NCBI GenBank assembly: GCA_032622095.1
Contig: CP136062.1
Location: 6,572,001-6,636,000, forward strand
Length of the DNA: 64,000 bases
Direction of reading: 5' to 3'
Source: Siphonodentalium dalli
Taxonomy: Eukaryota > Mollusca > Scaphopoda > Gadilida > Siphonodentaliidae
Shown here: piece by piece, positions 33,940-43,990 of the stretch
Layout of the letters: each line of letters starts with the position of its first letter
Position numbering within the stretch: the stretch's first letter is position 1
The notes under the pieces: model-generated
Database searches by the model: none
What the model was told of the DNA's origin: nothing
What the model saw: only the letters and a program-made list of their open reading frames with translations
Translations under genes and position numbers: made by a program

Positions 33940-34705
33940 GTGTGAATTGCGATATTGAATAAATCTAATTCTAAGTTACCTTATGTGAATGCATGCCATA
34001 GTATTATATAGACAATGTAGATTCCGTCATCCCTGTCATTCGAATTATTTCTGTGTATCTATCTTATATACATGTGCACAATATTCAGAAATCAACGAAC
34101 ACACGCAGCCTAACTCCGCGGATCCATCGCAGCAAATTATTTCAAACGATACTTGTTGACGCACGTAATGACGTAGTCGCGCGATTGAATGACGTCATAG
34201 TCAACAGGTGCTTGGCGTGGCAGGGCTGTATACATATGCCTGTGGGGAGGGGGATCACAGGGGGCTTCAGCAAGGATAGATAGCCATGATTGATATAAAT
34301 TATCTTGTCAACAGTACTATTATGCATGCATGGCATGAATGCATGGTACCATGACTGTACTGTCGTGGTAATAGTTATGAAACGGGAGGGGTAGCTAAAA
34401 TTTCTTTATAATCTGATAGGTATCATGACGTTTAGATCATGATTGATATAAAATATTATCGTTTCAACAGTAATATTATGCATGCATGGCATAGCATGGT
34501 ACCATGACTGTACTGTCGTGGTACGAGTTATGAAACAGGAGGGGGTAGCTAAAATGTCCACACCAGTCCTGACTTAAATACAAACAAAGGAATAGTAATT
34601 GATGTCACGATGAGTATAGATACGAAAGTCAGCAAAGAAATGTTTATAATTTGAATATGTCATGTGCCGTGAATATATCATAGAAAGCTTGTTAAAGTAT
34701 ATGAA
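33940..34705 (+). repeat. Stray copy of a block from the 4.2-kb unit
   Basis: From TAAGTGTGAATTGCGATATT to GTATATGAAACGCG this region matches 47191-47986 nearly base for base. The first 580 bases also match 43313-43890. The only notable differences are small indels, such as an extra GTTAAACGTAAAGCAA in the downstream copies. Confidence 0.9.
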
Positions 34706-34967
34706 ACGCGGACAGTGGGTAATACTCGGGTGGGGTGTGGTGGCTGTGGATATAGTATCGTTAATTAGATAATCATAGTCAACAGTTTATTATTGGAACA
34801 GGGTAATATATATATAGATATTTGAAATAGGCAATATATAGAGTAATGAAACAATTTTTTATTTGTATATATAAAATAGGTTGTCGTTTGTTGGAGTCCC
34901 CCCCCCCCGTGGTCCAGTCGGTATATTGCTGAGCAAGTTTGTGAGTTGCTTTCCGGGGTTTGTTTAA
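34706..34967. other. No gene seen
   Basis: AT-rich; a C-run near 34898. Confidence 0.4.
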
Positions 34968-35096
34968 CCATGTTTATGCTCATAACGTCGGCGTGTCTGT
35001 TATGAGCAAATTAGCTCAACTGTTTGATATTTCTGTAATATAGCATTTAGTGAATGCGTGTGAAAATAATCCATATATCTGCAATCTTAACTTGGG
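34968..35096 (+). repeat. Direct repeat, right member
   Basis: Matches 33243-33390 over about 125 bases, including GCATTTAGTGAATGCGTGTG and ATCTGCAATC. Confidence 0.8.
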
Positions 35097-35997
35097 TGGG
35101 TTTTATCGAGCAGCTGCGAAAATGTATGACAACGATAGTACGGAGCAATATTTTTCCACGCTAACAGTCAGTACGGAGTAGAGATAACGTTTATTGGATG
35201 CGACTTTTCAATATATCTGGAAAAAAATACATAACGTCGATAGATTGCGTAGCTATAAAGAGTTCCCCCATATTCGGTATGTCAAATAACACTACAAAAT
35301 GTAATTTGGCAACGCATTAAAGCGTCAATTTATCTGTGTCACTTGTGTACAACTTTGGAGTACAAAGCACAAACGGTGTGCACAGTTGTATACAGTTGTA
35401 TACTACACACATGGACATGTAGGCATGGAATGGGGTTGAGATGTGTCTCACCTCACCAAAACTTTGGCTAATATCTTCAACAGTTATTCATTTCGTGGGA
35501 ATATTAAAACAAAATTGTGTTGAAATTGGCATTTTGATATCACAGCCAGCATATTTAGAGTGAAATTCGTTGTTTTAGACTAAAAGTGCGACGGGGAGCA
35601 CATGACATTTCACATACTTGCATATTAGGTGTAGCTCAAGAGAGTGTACAGTTACACTTTCAGTGTGGACATCTCAAACGGCTGACATATGGGTCATGCT
35701 TTCTATCAATTAACATTTTCTAAAGTAATTGTCTTAATGTTATAGGCCTACGTACTACATGTATACACTGTATGTTCATCCATTATACGATACGAATTAT
35801 TTGCATATAAGCAACAACAGGGGCAACCTGTTGCCAAAACAATAATTTATAAATAGATAAAAGTGAACATGACATGTCTAGCTTCAAGTATTGACATGTC
35901 TAGCTACATTTATTTGTATTGCCTTTTGGCATGCATAATATTTATTCAGAACGGTTATCAAAGACGTACTGGAACACGTTGCACAATTTACAGCAAA
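35097..35997. other. No gene seen
   Basis: Single-copy AT-rich DNA; no supported exon or repeat. Confidence 0.45.
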
Positions 35998-36214
35998 TAC
36001 AGTAATGCCCAAATTAATTGACCACTTAACCACAGCAGAATTATGGGTAATTTTTCAGGATTTAGTCGGAAATATGGCTTGTTTGCATTCATCGGAAAGC
36101 TCTCGGCTAGACCTTTCCGATGAATGGAAACAAGCCATATTTCCGACTAAATCCTGAAAAATTACCCATAATTCTGCTGTGGTTAAGTGGTCAATTACTT
36201 TAGGCATTACTGTA
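35998..36214. mobile_element. 217-bp palindromic MITE, copy 2
   Basis: TA, then CAGTAATGCCCAAATTAATT, ending in the complement plus TA. It is the same length as copy 1 (16647-16863) and about 93 percent alike by eye. Arms pair nearly perfectly around GAAAGCTCTCGGCTAGACCTTTC. Confidence 0.8.
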
Positions 36215-36575
36215 GATATGTTTTCACCAAGTATAGTTAAAACCTCACCACTTATCGTACACTAGCGTTATCAACCTAATCGAGAATACACCTTTGTAAA
36301 ATTGCAACAACCGTATCGTATTTTGTGATAACTGATGCTTAAAACGCGATACTCGTCTATTTTACATCAAAACAGCAGCATTATAAGTACAATCGCTAAA
36401 GGCGTAAAGAAAACTAACACTAAGGCCCTTCTTCGCCATGCAACCTCCCTGATCTGATATTTTCGTCGTAGCGACAAATCTACATGGCGATACTACGATA
36501 ATGGGATGCCTATATATTCAATTCAAGTTTATTCTGATCGTCAAGTTGAGACATTACAGAGATATACGGACATAA
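36215..36575. other. No gene seen
   Basis: Single-copy stretch leading to the first Helitron-like terminus; base 36575 is the A expected of an A|T target. Confidence 0.45.
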
Positions 36576-37198
36576 TCTCATATATATTTTGAAGACCTCT
36601 GTCTGTATGTCTGTCTGTCTGTTTGTCTGTCATTAATACAAATCTACGATTCTCGACCGATCGGGACGAAACTTGGTACGTGTGTGTAGTTTGAACAGGC
36701 GGTCGTCGTTGTCGTATTGGCGAGCCCGTGCTACGTCCGAGCAGCGCATGCGCAGACGAGATCTCGGAAACGGGTGTAGCTATCGACTTAAAATTTGGTA
36801 TGTGAATGTATCTTGCCCCGAATACGAATTTTATCGGGACGCCGAGCCCGTGCGATGCCAGCTTCGCGCATGCGCAGACGAGAGCTTGGAAACGGGAGGA
36901 GCTATCGACTTGAAATTTGGTATGTGAATGTATCTTGCCCCGGATACGAATTTTATCGGGTCGCCGAGCCCGTGCGATGCCAGCTTCGCGCATGCGCAGA
37001 CGATATCTCGGAAACGGGTGGAACTATCGACTTGAAATTTGGTATGTGAATGTATCTTGCCCCGGATACGAATTTTATCGGGTCGACGAGCCCGTGCGAC
37101 GCCAGCTTCGCGCATGCGAAGACCAGATCTCGGAAACGGGTAGAGCTATCGAAATTTGTTTTTTGAATAGCCCGGACAACGTCGGGCTCATCGGCTAG
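36576..37198 (+). mobile_element. Helitron-like element 1 of a five-member concatemer
   Basis: It starts TCTCATATATATTTTG after an A, has a CTGT-rich tract, then four 122-bp internal units (CGAGCCCGTG at 36721, 36843, 36965 and 37087). It ends with the hairpin AGCCCGGACAACGTCGGGCT, CATCGG and CTAG. These are Helitron hallmarks. No Rep/helicase frame; the frames seen on both strands follow the GC-rich repeat. Confidence 0.75.
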
Positions 37199-37663
37199 TC
37201 TCATATATATTTTGAAGACCTCTGTTTGTCTGTCTGTCTGTATGTATGTTTGTTTGTCATTTATACAAATCTACAATTCTCGACCGATCGGGACGAAACT
37301 TGGTACGTGTGTGTAGTTTGACCAGGCGGTGGATATTGTCGTATTGGCGAGCCCGTGCGGCGCCCGCTTCGGGCATGCGCAGACGAGATCTCGGAAACGG
37401 GTGGAGCTATCGACTTGAAATTTGCTATGTGGATGTATCTTGTCCCGGATGCGAATTTTATCGGGTCGCCGAGCCCGTGCGACGCCAGCTTCGCGCATGC
37501 GCAGACGAGATATCGGAAACGGTGGAGCTATCGACTTGAAATTTGGTATGTGAATGTATCTTACCCCGGATACGAATTTTATCGGGTCGCCGAGCCCGTG
37601 CGGCGCCCGCTTCGCTCATGCGCAGACGAGATCTCGGAAACGGGTGGAGTTATCGACTTGAAA
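37199..37663 (+). mobile_element. Helitron-like element 2, 3' end missing
   Basis: It begins TCTCATATATATTTTG directly after the CTAG of element 1 and carries three internal units (about 37350, 37472, 37592). It stops at GACTTGAAA where element 3 begins, lacking hairpin and CTAG. Either a truncation or a skipped terminator would produce this junction. Confidence 0.7.
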
Positions 37664-38180
37664 TCTCATATATATTTTGAAGACCTCTGTCTGTATGTAT
37701 GTTTGTTTGTTTGTTTGTTTGTCTGTCTGTCATTTATACAAATCTACGATTCTCGACCGATCGGGACGAAACTTGGTATGTGTGTGTAGTTTGACCAGGC
37801 GGTGAACGTTGTCGTATTGGCGAGCCCGTGCGGCGCCCGCTTCGCGCATGCGCAGACGAGATCTCGGAAACGGGTGGAGCTATCGACTTGATATTTGGTA
37901 TGTGAATGTATCTTGCCCGGATGCGAATTTTATCGGGACGCCGAGCCCGTGCGACGCCAGCTTCGCGCATGCGCAGACGAGATCTCGGCAACGGGTGGAG
38001 CTATCGACTTGATATTTGGTATGTGAATGTATCTTGCCCCGGGTGCGAATTTTATCGGGACGCCGAGCCCGTGCGACGCCAGCTTCGCGCATGCGCAGAC
38101 CAGATCTCGGAAACGGGTGGAGCTATCGACTTGAAATTTGGTTATTGAATAGCCCGGACAACGTCGGGCTCATCGGCTAG
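37664..38180 (+). mobile_element. Helitron-like element 3
   Basis: Same 5' start as elements 1, 2 and 5; three internal units (about 37822, 37944, 38066); complete 3' hairpin and CTAG at 38177-38180. Its junction with element 2 is A|TCTC. Confidence 0.75.
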
Positions 38181-38732
38181 TGTACTATATATTTTGGAAC
38201 TTCTGTATGTCCGCCTGTGTGTGACTGTGTGTGTGTTATAGACTCGAAAACTGCTCGACCAATCCGACTAAAATTTGGTATGTAGGCCTACTTTGATATG
38301 GGGAACGACATGGGCAGGTCCAATTCCATGTGCGACCGTGTCCTTGACCTCGCTCATATACGCTAATACAGGCATGTTTCTGGAACTCGAACGATCCGAC
38401 TCGAGTTTGTTATGATTGCCTACTTTGATCCCGGGAACAATATGGGCGGGTCCAATTTCACGTGCGACCGTGTCATTGACCTTGATCATATACGCAGATA
38501 TAGGCATGTTTCTGGGCCTCGACCGATCCGACTCAAATTTGGTTTGTATATAGGCCTACGTTTATCCCGGGGACAATATGGGCGGGTCCAATTTCACGTG
38601 CGACCGTGTCATTTGCCTTGACACCTCGCTCATATACATAGGTATGTTTCTGGACCGATCGGACAATAGTTTTTTTTTCTTTCTCAAAAGAAATCCCTAA
38701 ATAGCCCAGACGAAGTCGGGCACATCAGCTAG
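38181..38732 (+). mobile_element. Helitron-like element 4, divergent subfamily
   Basis: It starts TGTACTATATATTTTGGAAC, a variant of the other four starts with TG in place of TC. It has three internal units of about 133 bp containing GTCCAATTTCACGTGCGACC and ends with GCCCAGACGAAGTCGGGC, ACATCAG and CTAG. The internal units are unrelated in sequence to the 122-bp units, so this is a different family sharing the terminal design. Confidence 0.7.
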
Positions 38733-39255
38733 TCTCATATATATTTTGAAGACCTCTGTCTGTATGTATGTTTGTTTATCTGTCTGTCTGTCATTAATAC
38801 AAATCTACGATTCTTGACCGATCGGGACGAAACTTGGTACGTGAGTGTAGTTTGACCAGGCGGTAGTCGTTGTCGTATTGGAGAGCCCGTGCGGCGCCCG
38901 CTTCGCGCATGCGCAGACGAGATCTCGGAAACGGGTGGAGCTATCGACTTGAAATTTGCTATGTGAATGTATCTTGCCCCGGATGCGAATTTTATCGGGT
39001 CGCCGAGCACGTGCGACACCAGCTTCGCGCATGCGCAGACGAGATCTCGGAAACGGGTGGAGCTATCGACTTGAAATTTGGTATGTGAATGTATCTTGCC
39101 CCGAATACGAATTTTATCGGGTCGCCGAGCCCGTGCGACGCCAGCTTCGCGCATGCGCAGACCAGATCTCGGAAACGGGTAGAGCGATCGACTTGAAATT
39201 TGGTTTTTGAATAGCCCGGATGAATAGCCCGGACAACGTCGGGCTCACCGGCTAG
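38733..39255 (+). mobile_element. Helitron-like element 5
   Basis: Standard TCTCATATATATTTTG start abutting the CTAG of element 4, three 122-bp units (about 38883, 39004, 39126) and a 3' end with hairpin, CACCGG and CTAG, followed by T. GAATAGCCCGGA is duplicated just before the hairpin. Confidence 0.75.
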
Positions 39256-39257
39256 TT

Positions 39258-39330
39258 TATATATATAGTGATAGAGGTGCAGCATGCTATATTTATATTA
39301 TAGTGATAGAGTTGCAGCATGCTATATTTA
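39258..39330. repeat. Short tandem duplication, about 38 bp
   Basis: ATATTATAGTGATAGAGTTG and GCAGCATGCTATATTTAT occur twice (39265 and about 39300). Confidence 0.8.
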
Positions 39331-39332
39331 TA

Positions 39333-39375
39333 AGCCCACGTAGGCCTGGGCCGAAGGCCCAGCCCGTAGTGGGCT
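39333..39375. repeat. GC-rich palindrome
   Basis: AGCCCACGTAGGCCTGGGCC, GAA, and a right arm pairing at 16 of 20 positions. It may be the end hairpin of another element. Confidence 0.7.
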
Positions 39376-40106
39376 CTGTAAGTAAGGCATACACACACTC
39401 GACGCTGGGAGAGCATTGAATCTGCAATACTGTTAAACGAAAAAATGTGTTTCTAAAAATATCTGACCTTTGACACGCTCTTTGAACTCTTGATCTCGTC
39501 TTTCCGAGTCACATATGCAGCGATTGGATAATCGCATTTATCTAACCCAATCAGAATTAACGTTAGTCCAGTCACGGACGGTTGTTAGATAAATAATAAC
39601 ATTCAAACAGTTTCTGAAAATCATGCACCACCTCGGCGTTATTGCTCGCCCATTAGAGGAATTACCACACACGAGATGACCGAAACAAACCTGCATACGC
39701 ATGCTATAGAAGGTGAGTTATGAGTATATAGACTATATGAGCCTTGTTTGTCCGCGAATGTAACACATTCACAGTGATTCAGCAATTCCAGGCCAGGGAC
39801 AGGGCAGATCGACTCATGCACTGATGCAGTGACTGAATCTGACCTGACCTGAGGCTGAGTCGCTTACTCAGTCACTGACTGAGTCTCTCATCACTCATGC
39901 AATAAACTTCGAAATTCAATTCTGAACGAATCAATTATATATTTCAATATATCTGTGAATTATATGTGTTCAATTAAAGGGTTAATTTATAAACAAACTT
40001 ACAAAGTCTTGTAAAGGGTGCCAGTTATCGAAACCAGATTTTTTTTGTAGACCAAGCTGAAGCCGATTCACGATTGAATCGATATTGTACTTTTCCACTG
40101 GTAACC
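39376..40106. other. No gene; small inverted repeat
   Basis: ACTCAGTCACTGACTGAGT near 39869 is palindromic. A minus-strand frame at 39639-39821 has no splice support. Confidence 0.4.
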
Positions 40107-40108
40107 GA

Positions 40109-40135
40109 GATCGACTGGTAACCGAGGGCGAACCC
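40109..40135. repeat. Hairpin at the unit boundary, copy 1
   Basis: CCGAGGGCGAACCCTCGG forms a seven-base-pair stem with a CGAA loop. It is present at the same place in all three units (44562 and 48769). Just outside, CTGGTAACCGAG is repeated, as if a fragment of an older copy end lies there. Confidence 0.75.
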
Positions 40136-40288
40136 TCGGCTATCTATAAGTCAACAAAGGATATAGAATAGTAAAATGACTGATAATTATGTCGCTATAA
40201 ATATATTTTTTCACGTGATACGTGCATAAAACGGGTGTGTGTATATCATGATGGAAAAGGAACGTAGCTGTACAGCATATTAAAGATA

Positions 40289-40869
40289 TAATAATATAGA
40301 GTATTTGTATAGCGCCATATCCCGTATGGCTCATGGCGCTGAACAATTCACACAAACGCAGTCACACACATTCACACTATAACATATACGCAATAAATAA
40401 TATGCATGTATTTCAATAATTAAGTCTCCTCAACGTTTTCTGATGTTATTTGTCCGAAATGGGAGATGAATAGGTGAGTTTTTAGGGCCGATTTGAATGT
40501 TTCCAAACAGTCAGACTGTTTCACCTCTTTGGGAAGGTTGTTCCAAATGGTCGGCCCGTAGACCTCGAAAGAACGGCGACCAAAGTACATCAGATCTCGT
40601 TTAGGTACAACCATCGCATTCGCATCCTGTGATCGAAGTGGTCGAGCAGGTACATATTTGACCAACAATGTATCAATATATGGTGGCAAAGCATTATCAA
40701 TATCCGACTTTCTATAACACAAAGTAGCATGTTTGTACACAATTCGTTCAAATATGGGAAGCCAATGTAATTTATACAACAGTGGGGTAACATGATCAAA
40801 TTTGCCTGCACGGCACACAATTTTTGCAGCAATATTAACAATTTTTTGAAGTTTGTGAAGTTGATAATC
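40289..40869 (-). mobile_element. 5'-truncated CR1/L2-like LINE insertion
   Basis: Present in copy 1 only: copies 2 and 3 read straight from TTAAAGATA to TGGGGGTGG. The right edge coincides with the start of recognisable reverse-transcriptase C-terminal sequence. The left part (3' end) has a TATAGCGCC...GGCGCT stretch typical of CR1/L2 3' regions and a TATTATTATA-type tail. A GATA at both edges might be a short target duplication, but it is not exact. Confidence 0.75.
40420..40869 (-). pseudogene. Reverse transcriptase C-terminal fragment of a non-LTR retrotransposon
   Basis: A 149-codon frame opens at the insertion edge with DYQLHKLQKIVNIAAKIV, continues with HVTPLLYKLHWLPIFERIVY, and near its end has FGRRSFEVYGPTIWNNLPKE and FKSALKTHLF. 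These are hallmark motifs of the region after the RT domain in CR1/L2/Jockey-type elements (LQ-x-x-x-N-x-A-A-R/K, LHWLP, WN-x-LP, FK-x-x-LK-x-x-LF). The catalytic RT core and endonuclease are absent because of 5' truncation, so it cannot act. The frame is intact to its stop, pointing to a recent insertion. Confidence 0.9.
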
Positions 40870-40879
40870 TGGGGGTGGT

Positions 40880-41117
40880 TTAAGGTTCTGTTGCCCAATT
40901 TGTACAGATACAGGTTTCCCCGTCCATCATGATATAAGATTTGTGAGGCATGATCCAGGAGCGGTTTACAGAAATTTGGAAAAGATTTGGAACGTACATA
41001 CCAAAGTAAAGTTGAATAGCCAAAATAGATAATTTTGAACTTTAACAAAGAGCTCCCACATTTTGGAAATATAGAATTGACACCGGAAGCGTCATCAGTT
41101 GCTAGCGCTTGATTCAT
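40880..41117 (-). pseudogene. Unit frame ORF-2 (MNQALATDD...), copy 1, broken by LINE
   Basis: The frame starts at an ATG at 41117 (MNQALATDDASGVNSIFPKC) and in copies 2 and 3 gives 96 residues. Here the LINE insertion replaces its 3' part. No family recognised. It is not part of the RT: the RT reading frame and similarity begin only at the insertion edge. Confidence 0.35.
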
Positions 41118-41545
41118 GACTTCCTAAACGGTTGCCATGTTTATCCTTTTCGGCACTTAACTAGCAAGAAGGTATATGTACTAACCAAGCTATGCCCCGG
41201 CTAAAATTACCGACAAGATCATGCTCACCGGGAGTTTAACATTTTTGGGCCCAACCCATTCCCGTGTAGTTTTAGTAATTATTATGTGTTATTATAGAAA
41301 CTACCTTTATAGGTAAAAAATCAGTAAGATATCATAGAAACATCATATCTATAATCAGTATAACATTTGTGACTAAATCATAGAACACATCTATATTTAG
41401 TATACCATTTGTGACTCAAAGTCAATGTCCGCCATGAAGTAATATTTGTAGATGTTGTACATAACATGTATTTGCAAATCTTTGTACATCTTCCTAATGA
41501 ATCTACGACACCTTCTGCATAGCTAATGTTCTCATCTACACATGT

Positions 41546-41890
41546 CTAACTATGTATAGTTTGTACAACTTGTTCAAACTCTGTAATTTGATAAGTAAAT
41601 TCAGAGAGAAGTTCGTTAAGGGATCCAAATTCTTCTTCAACCTCTGATTGTGAAATATCATCAGTAAATTCCATGTTACAGTCATTATGCTTAGGATATA
41701 TTCTTGACCAGGTGTCAATTATATCTTGTTGTAGGTTAAATAGTTGGTCCACTATTATACTGTTGGATTGACTAGAAACATATTTGATGTTGTTGTATTT
41801 AAGATTTGTGTAATTTAATATATGGGTTTTATATGCTACTTGCATATAAAGTTGAGGTTTGAAGATTTTAAAGTTACTGGATCTAAACAT
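41546..41890 (-). pseudogene. Unit frame ORF-1, copy 1, cut by a nonsense change
   Basis: Identical over 114 codons to the frame at 49465-49977 (start MFRSSNFKIFKPQLYMQ). Then AAG (Lys in copies 2 and 3) reads TAG because of one A-to-T difference on this strand (plus-strand CTTAC to CTAAC near 41549). The remaining codons downstream are still alignable, so the change is recent. Confidence 0.5.
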
Positions 41891-42130
41891 TTTTATAAGT
41901 ATATATGCAATAGGTTGTCGTTTACAATTATATATTAATAGGTAGTCGTTAATTCAATTTATATTAATATATGAAGACGGGTACATGCAGTGAGCAATAA
42001 GGTATTGGTATGTTAAAACATAGGTTATATGTCTGGGTGTAGTATATTTAGAAGCTATTATGAGCTTAGCTTGAAAGAACAAGTAATTATTCACTGAACA
42101 GTAGTGAGACTCGTCAGTTCAGCTTGCGTA

Positions 42131-43990
42131 CCTCGTATAAACAATGTAAACCGAGTTCACATACAATTTTACCAGTCAGGTTGAAACTACAAAAACAATA
42201 TGCATAAGAAGGCGTCAAAACAAGTTATGACAGTTACTTATTGATGTTTACAGCATCAAAAGTCTCGAAATTCTAATACCGCGGCCAGTTTCAAAGCTTT
42301 GCAAAGATCAAAGCATCATTTAGCATGGAGCAAGTAATAAAGAGCGTTCCGTGGTCACGCTACCATATTTGGGGGGAATAATGAGCGTTGATATTCTTCT
42401 ATATTATGTTACCTTGGGAGTTATTATAAGTGTAAAATAGCGTGCATATTAGGTCAAAATAATTAGGTTAAACACAAATATATGTCCATCAGACAGTTGA
42501 TTGTCTGCCACAAACAATTAAAAGTAAAAGCTATTTAATTACCGTTCATTGAGTTATGGGCATAGGTCACTATGCTATTTCTACGGTATCAGATTAGACA
42601 GACATAATCAAGAAAATTTGGGGAAAGTTCATTAGTAAATAATTAATTATGATCTCACACATCATTTTGTAGTAGTAAGCGAAATATTTCTATAGTCTGA
42701 TGAGTACCATGCATTATGTTTTAGATGTAGATATGGACTGCAATAGCTCTGAATTTTCGATGGATGCGCCGCGCCGGCAGGGTTTGTTGACACTCGCACC
42801 TCGTATAAACAATGTAAACTGATTTCACATACAATTTTACCAGTCAGGTTGAAACTATATAAACAATATGCATAAGAAGGCGTAAAAACAAGTTATGACA
42901 GTTAATTATTGATGTTTACAGCATCAAAAGTCTCGAAATTCTAATACCGCGGCCAGTTTCAAAGCTTTGCAAAGATCAAAGCATCACTTAGCATGGAGCA
43001 AGCAATAAAGAGCGTTCCGTGGTCACGCTACCATATTTGGGGAGAATAATGAGCGTTGATATTCTTCCATATTATGTTACCTTGGGATTTATTATAAGTG
43101 TAAAAATAGCGCACATATTAGGTTAAAATAATTAGGTTAAACACAAATACATGTCTATCAGACATTTGATTGTCCGCCACAAACAATTAAAAGTAAAAGT
43201 TATTTAATTACCGTTATTTGAGTCTTGGGCATAGGTCTCTATGCTATTTCTACGGTATCAGATTTGACTGACACACTCAAGAAAAATTTGGGGAAAGTTA
43301 TTAAGTAAATCATTAAGTGTGAATTGCGATATTGAATAAATCTAATTCTAAGTTACCTTATGTGAATGCATGCCATAGTATTATATAGACAATGTAGATT
43401 CCGTCATCCCTGTCATTCGAATTATTTCTGTGTATCTATCTTATATACATGTGCACAATATTCAGAAATCAACGAACACACGCAGCCCAACTCCGCGGAT
43501 CCATGGCAGCAAATGATTTCAAACGATAAGTGTTGATGCACGTAATGACGTAGTTAAACGTAAAGCAAGTCGCGCGATTGAATGACGTCATAGTCAACAG
43601 GTGCTTGGCGTGGCAGGGCTGTATACATATGCCTGTGGGGAGCGGGATCATAGGGGGCTTCAGCAAGGATAGATATCCATGATTGATATAAATTATCTGG
43701 TCAACAGTACTATTATGCATGCATGGCATTAAATGCATGGTACCATGACTGTACTGTCGTGGTAATAGTTATGAAACGGGAGGGGTAGCTAAAATTTCTT
43801 TATAATCTGATAGGTATCATGACGTTTAGATCATGATTGATATAAAATATTATCGTTTCAACAGTAATATTATGCATGCATGGCATTAATATATAATTTA
43901 TATATACGCTTTAGATGTAGATATGGACTGCAATAGCTCTGAATTTCCGATGGATGCGCCGGCAAGGTTTGTTGACACTAGCAGACGTTT
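42131..43990. repeat. Internal duplication within the unit, copy 1
   Basis: Segment A (42131-42798) and segment B (from 42799) both run CCTCGTATAAACAATGTAAA ... CGGTGGTCACGC-type blocks ... TACGGTATCAGATT, offset by 668 bases. Segment B is interrupted by the block also found at 33940-34705, and resumes at ACGCTTTAGATGTAGATATG (about 43909). The same layout recurs in copy 2. Confidence 0.85.
43313..43890 (+). repeat. Inserted block in segment B, copy 1 (right part deleted)
   Basis: Matches 33940-34520 and 47191-47765. It stops at GCATGCATGGCATTAA, where the other copies continue. The minus-strand frame 43469-43738 in it also exists in the other copies but has no recognised motif. Confidence 0.85.

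Noticed and set aside
33243-35096. LTR retrotransposon with LTRs at 33243 and 34968
   Set aside because: The direct repeats are only about 125-145 bases, have no TG...CA ends, and enclose no primer-binding site, gag or pol motif.
36541-39285. Arg-rich frames of 70-150 codons on both strands
   Set aside because: They follow the GC-rich 122-bp repeats inside Helitron-like elements and lack any replicase motif.
40590-41117. 175-codon frame joining ORF-2 and the LINE
   Set aside because: The frame reads the reverse transcriptase region in the wrong phase; it is an accidental fusion at the insertion junction.
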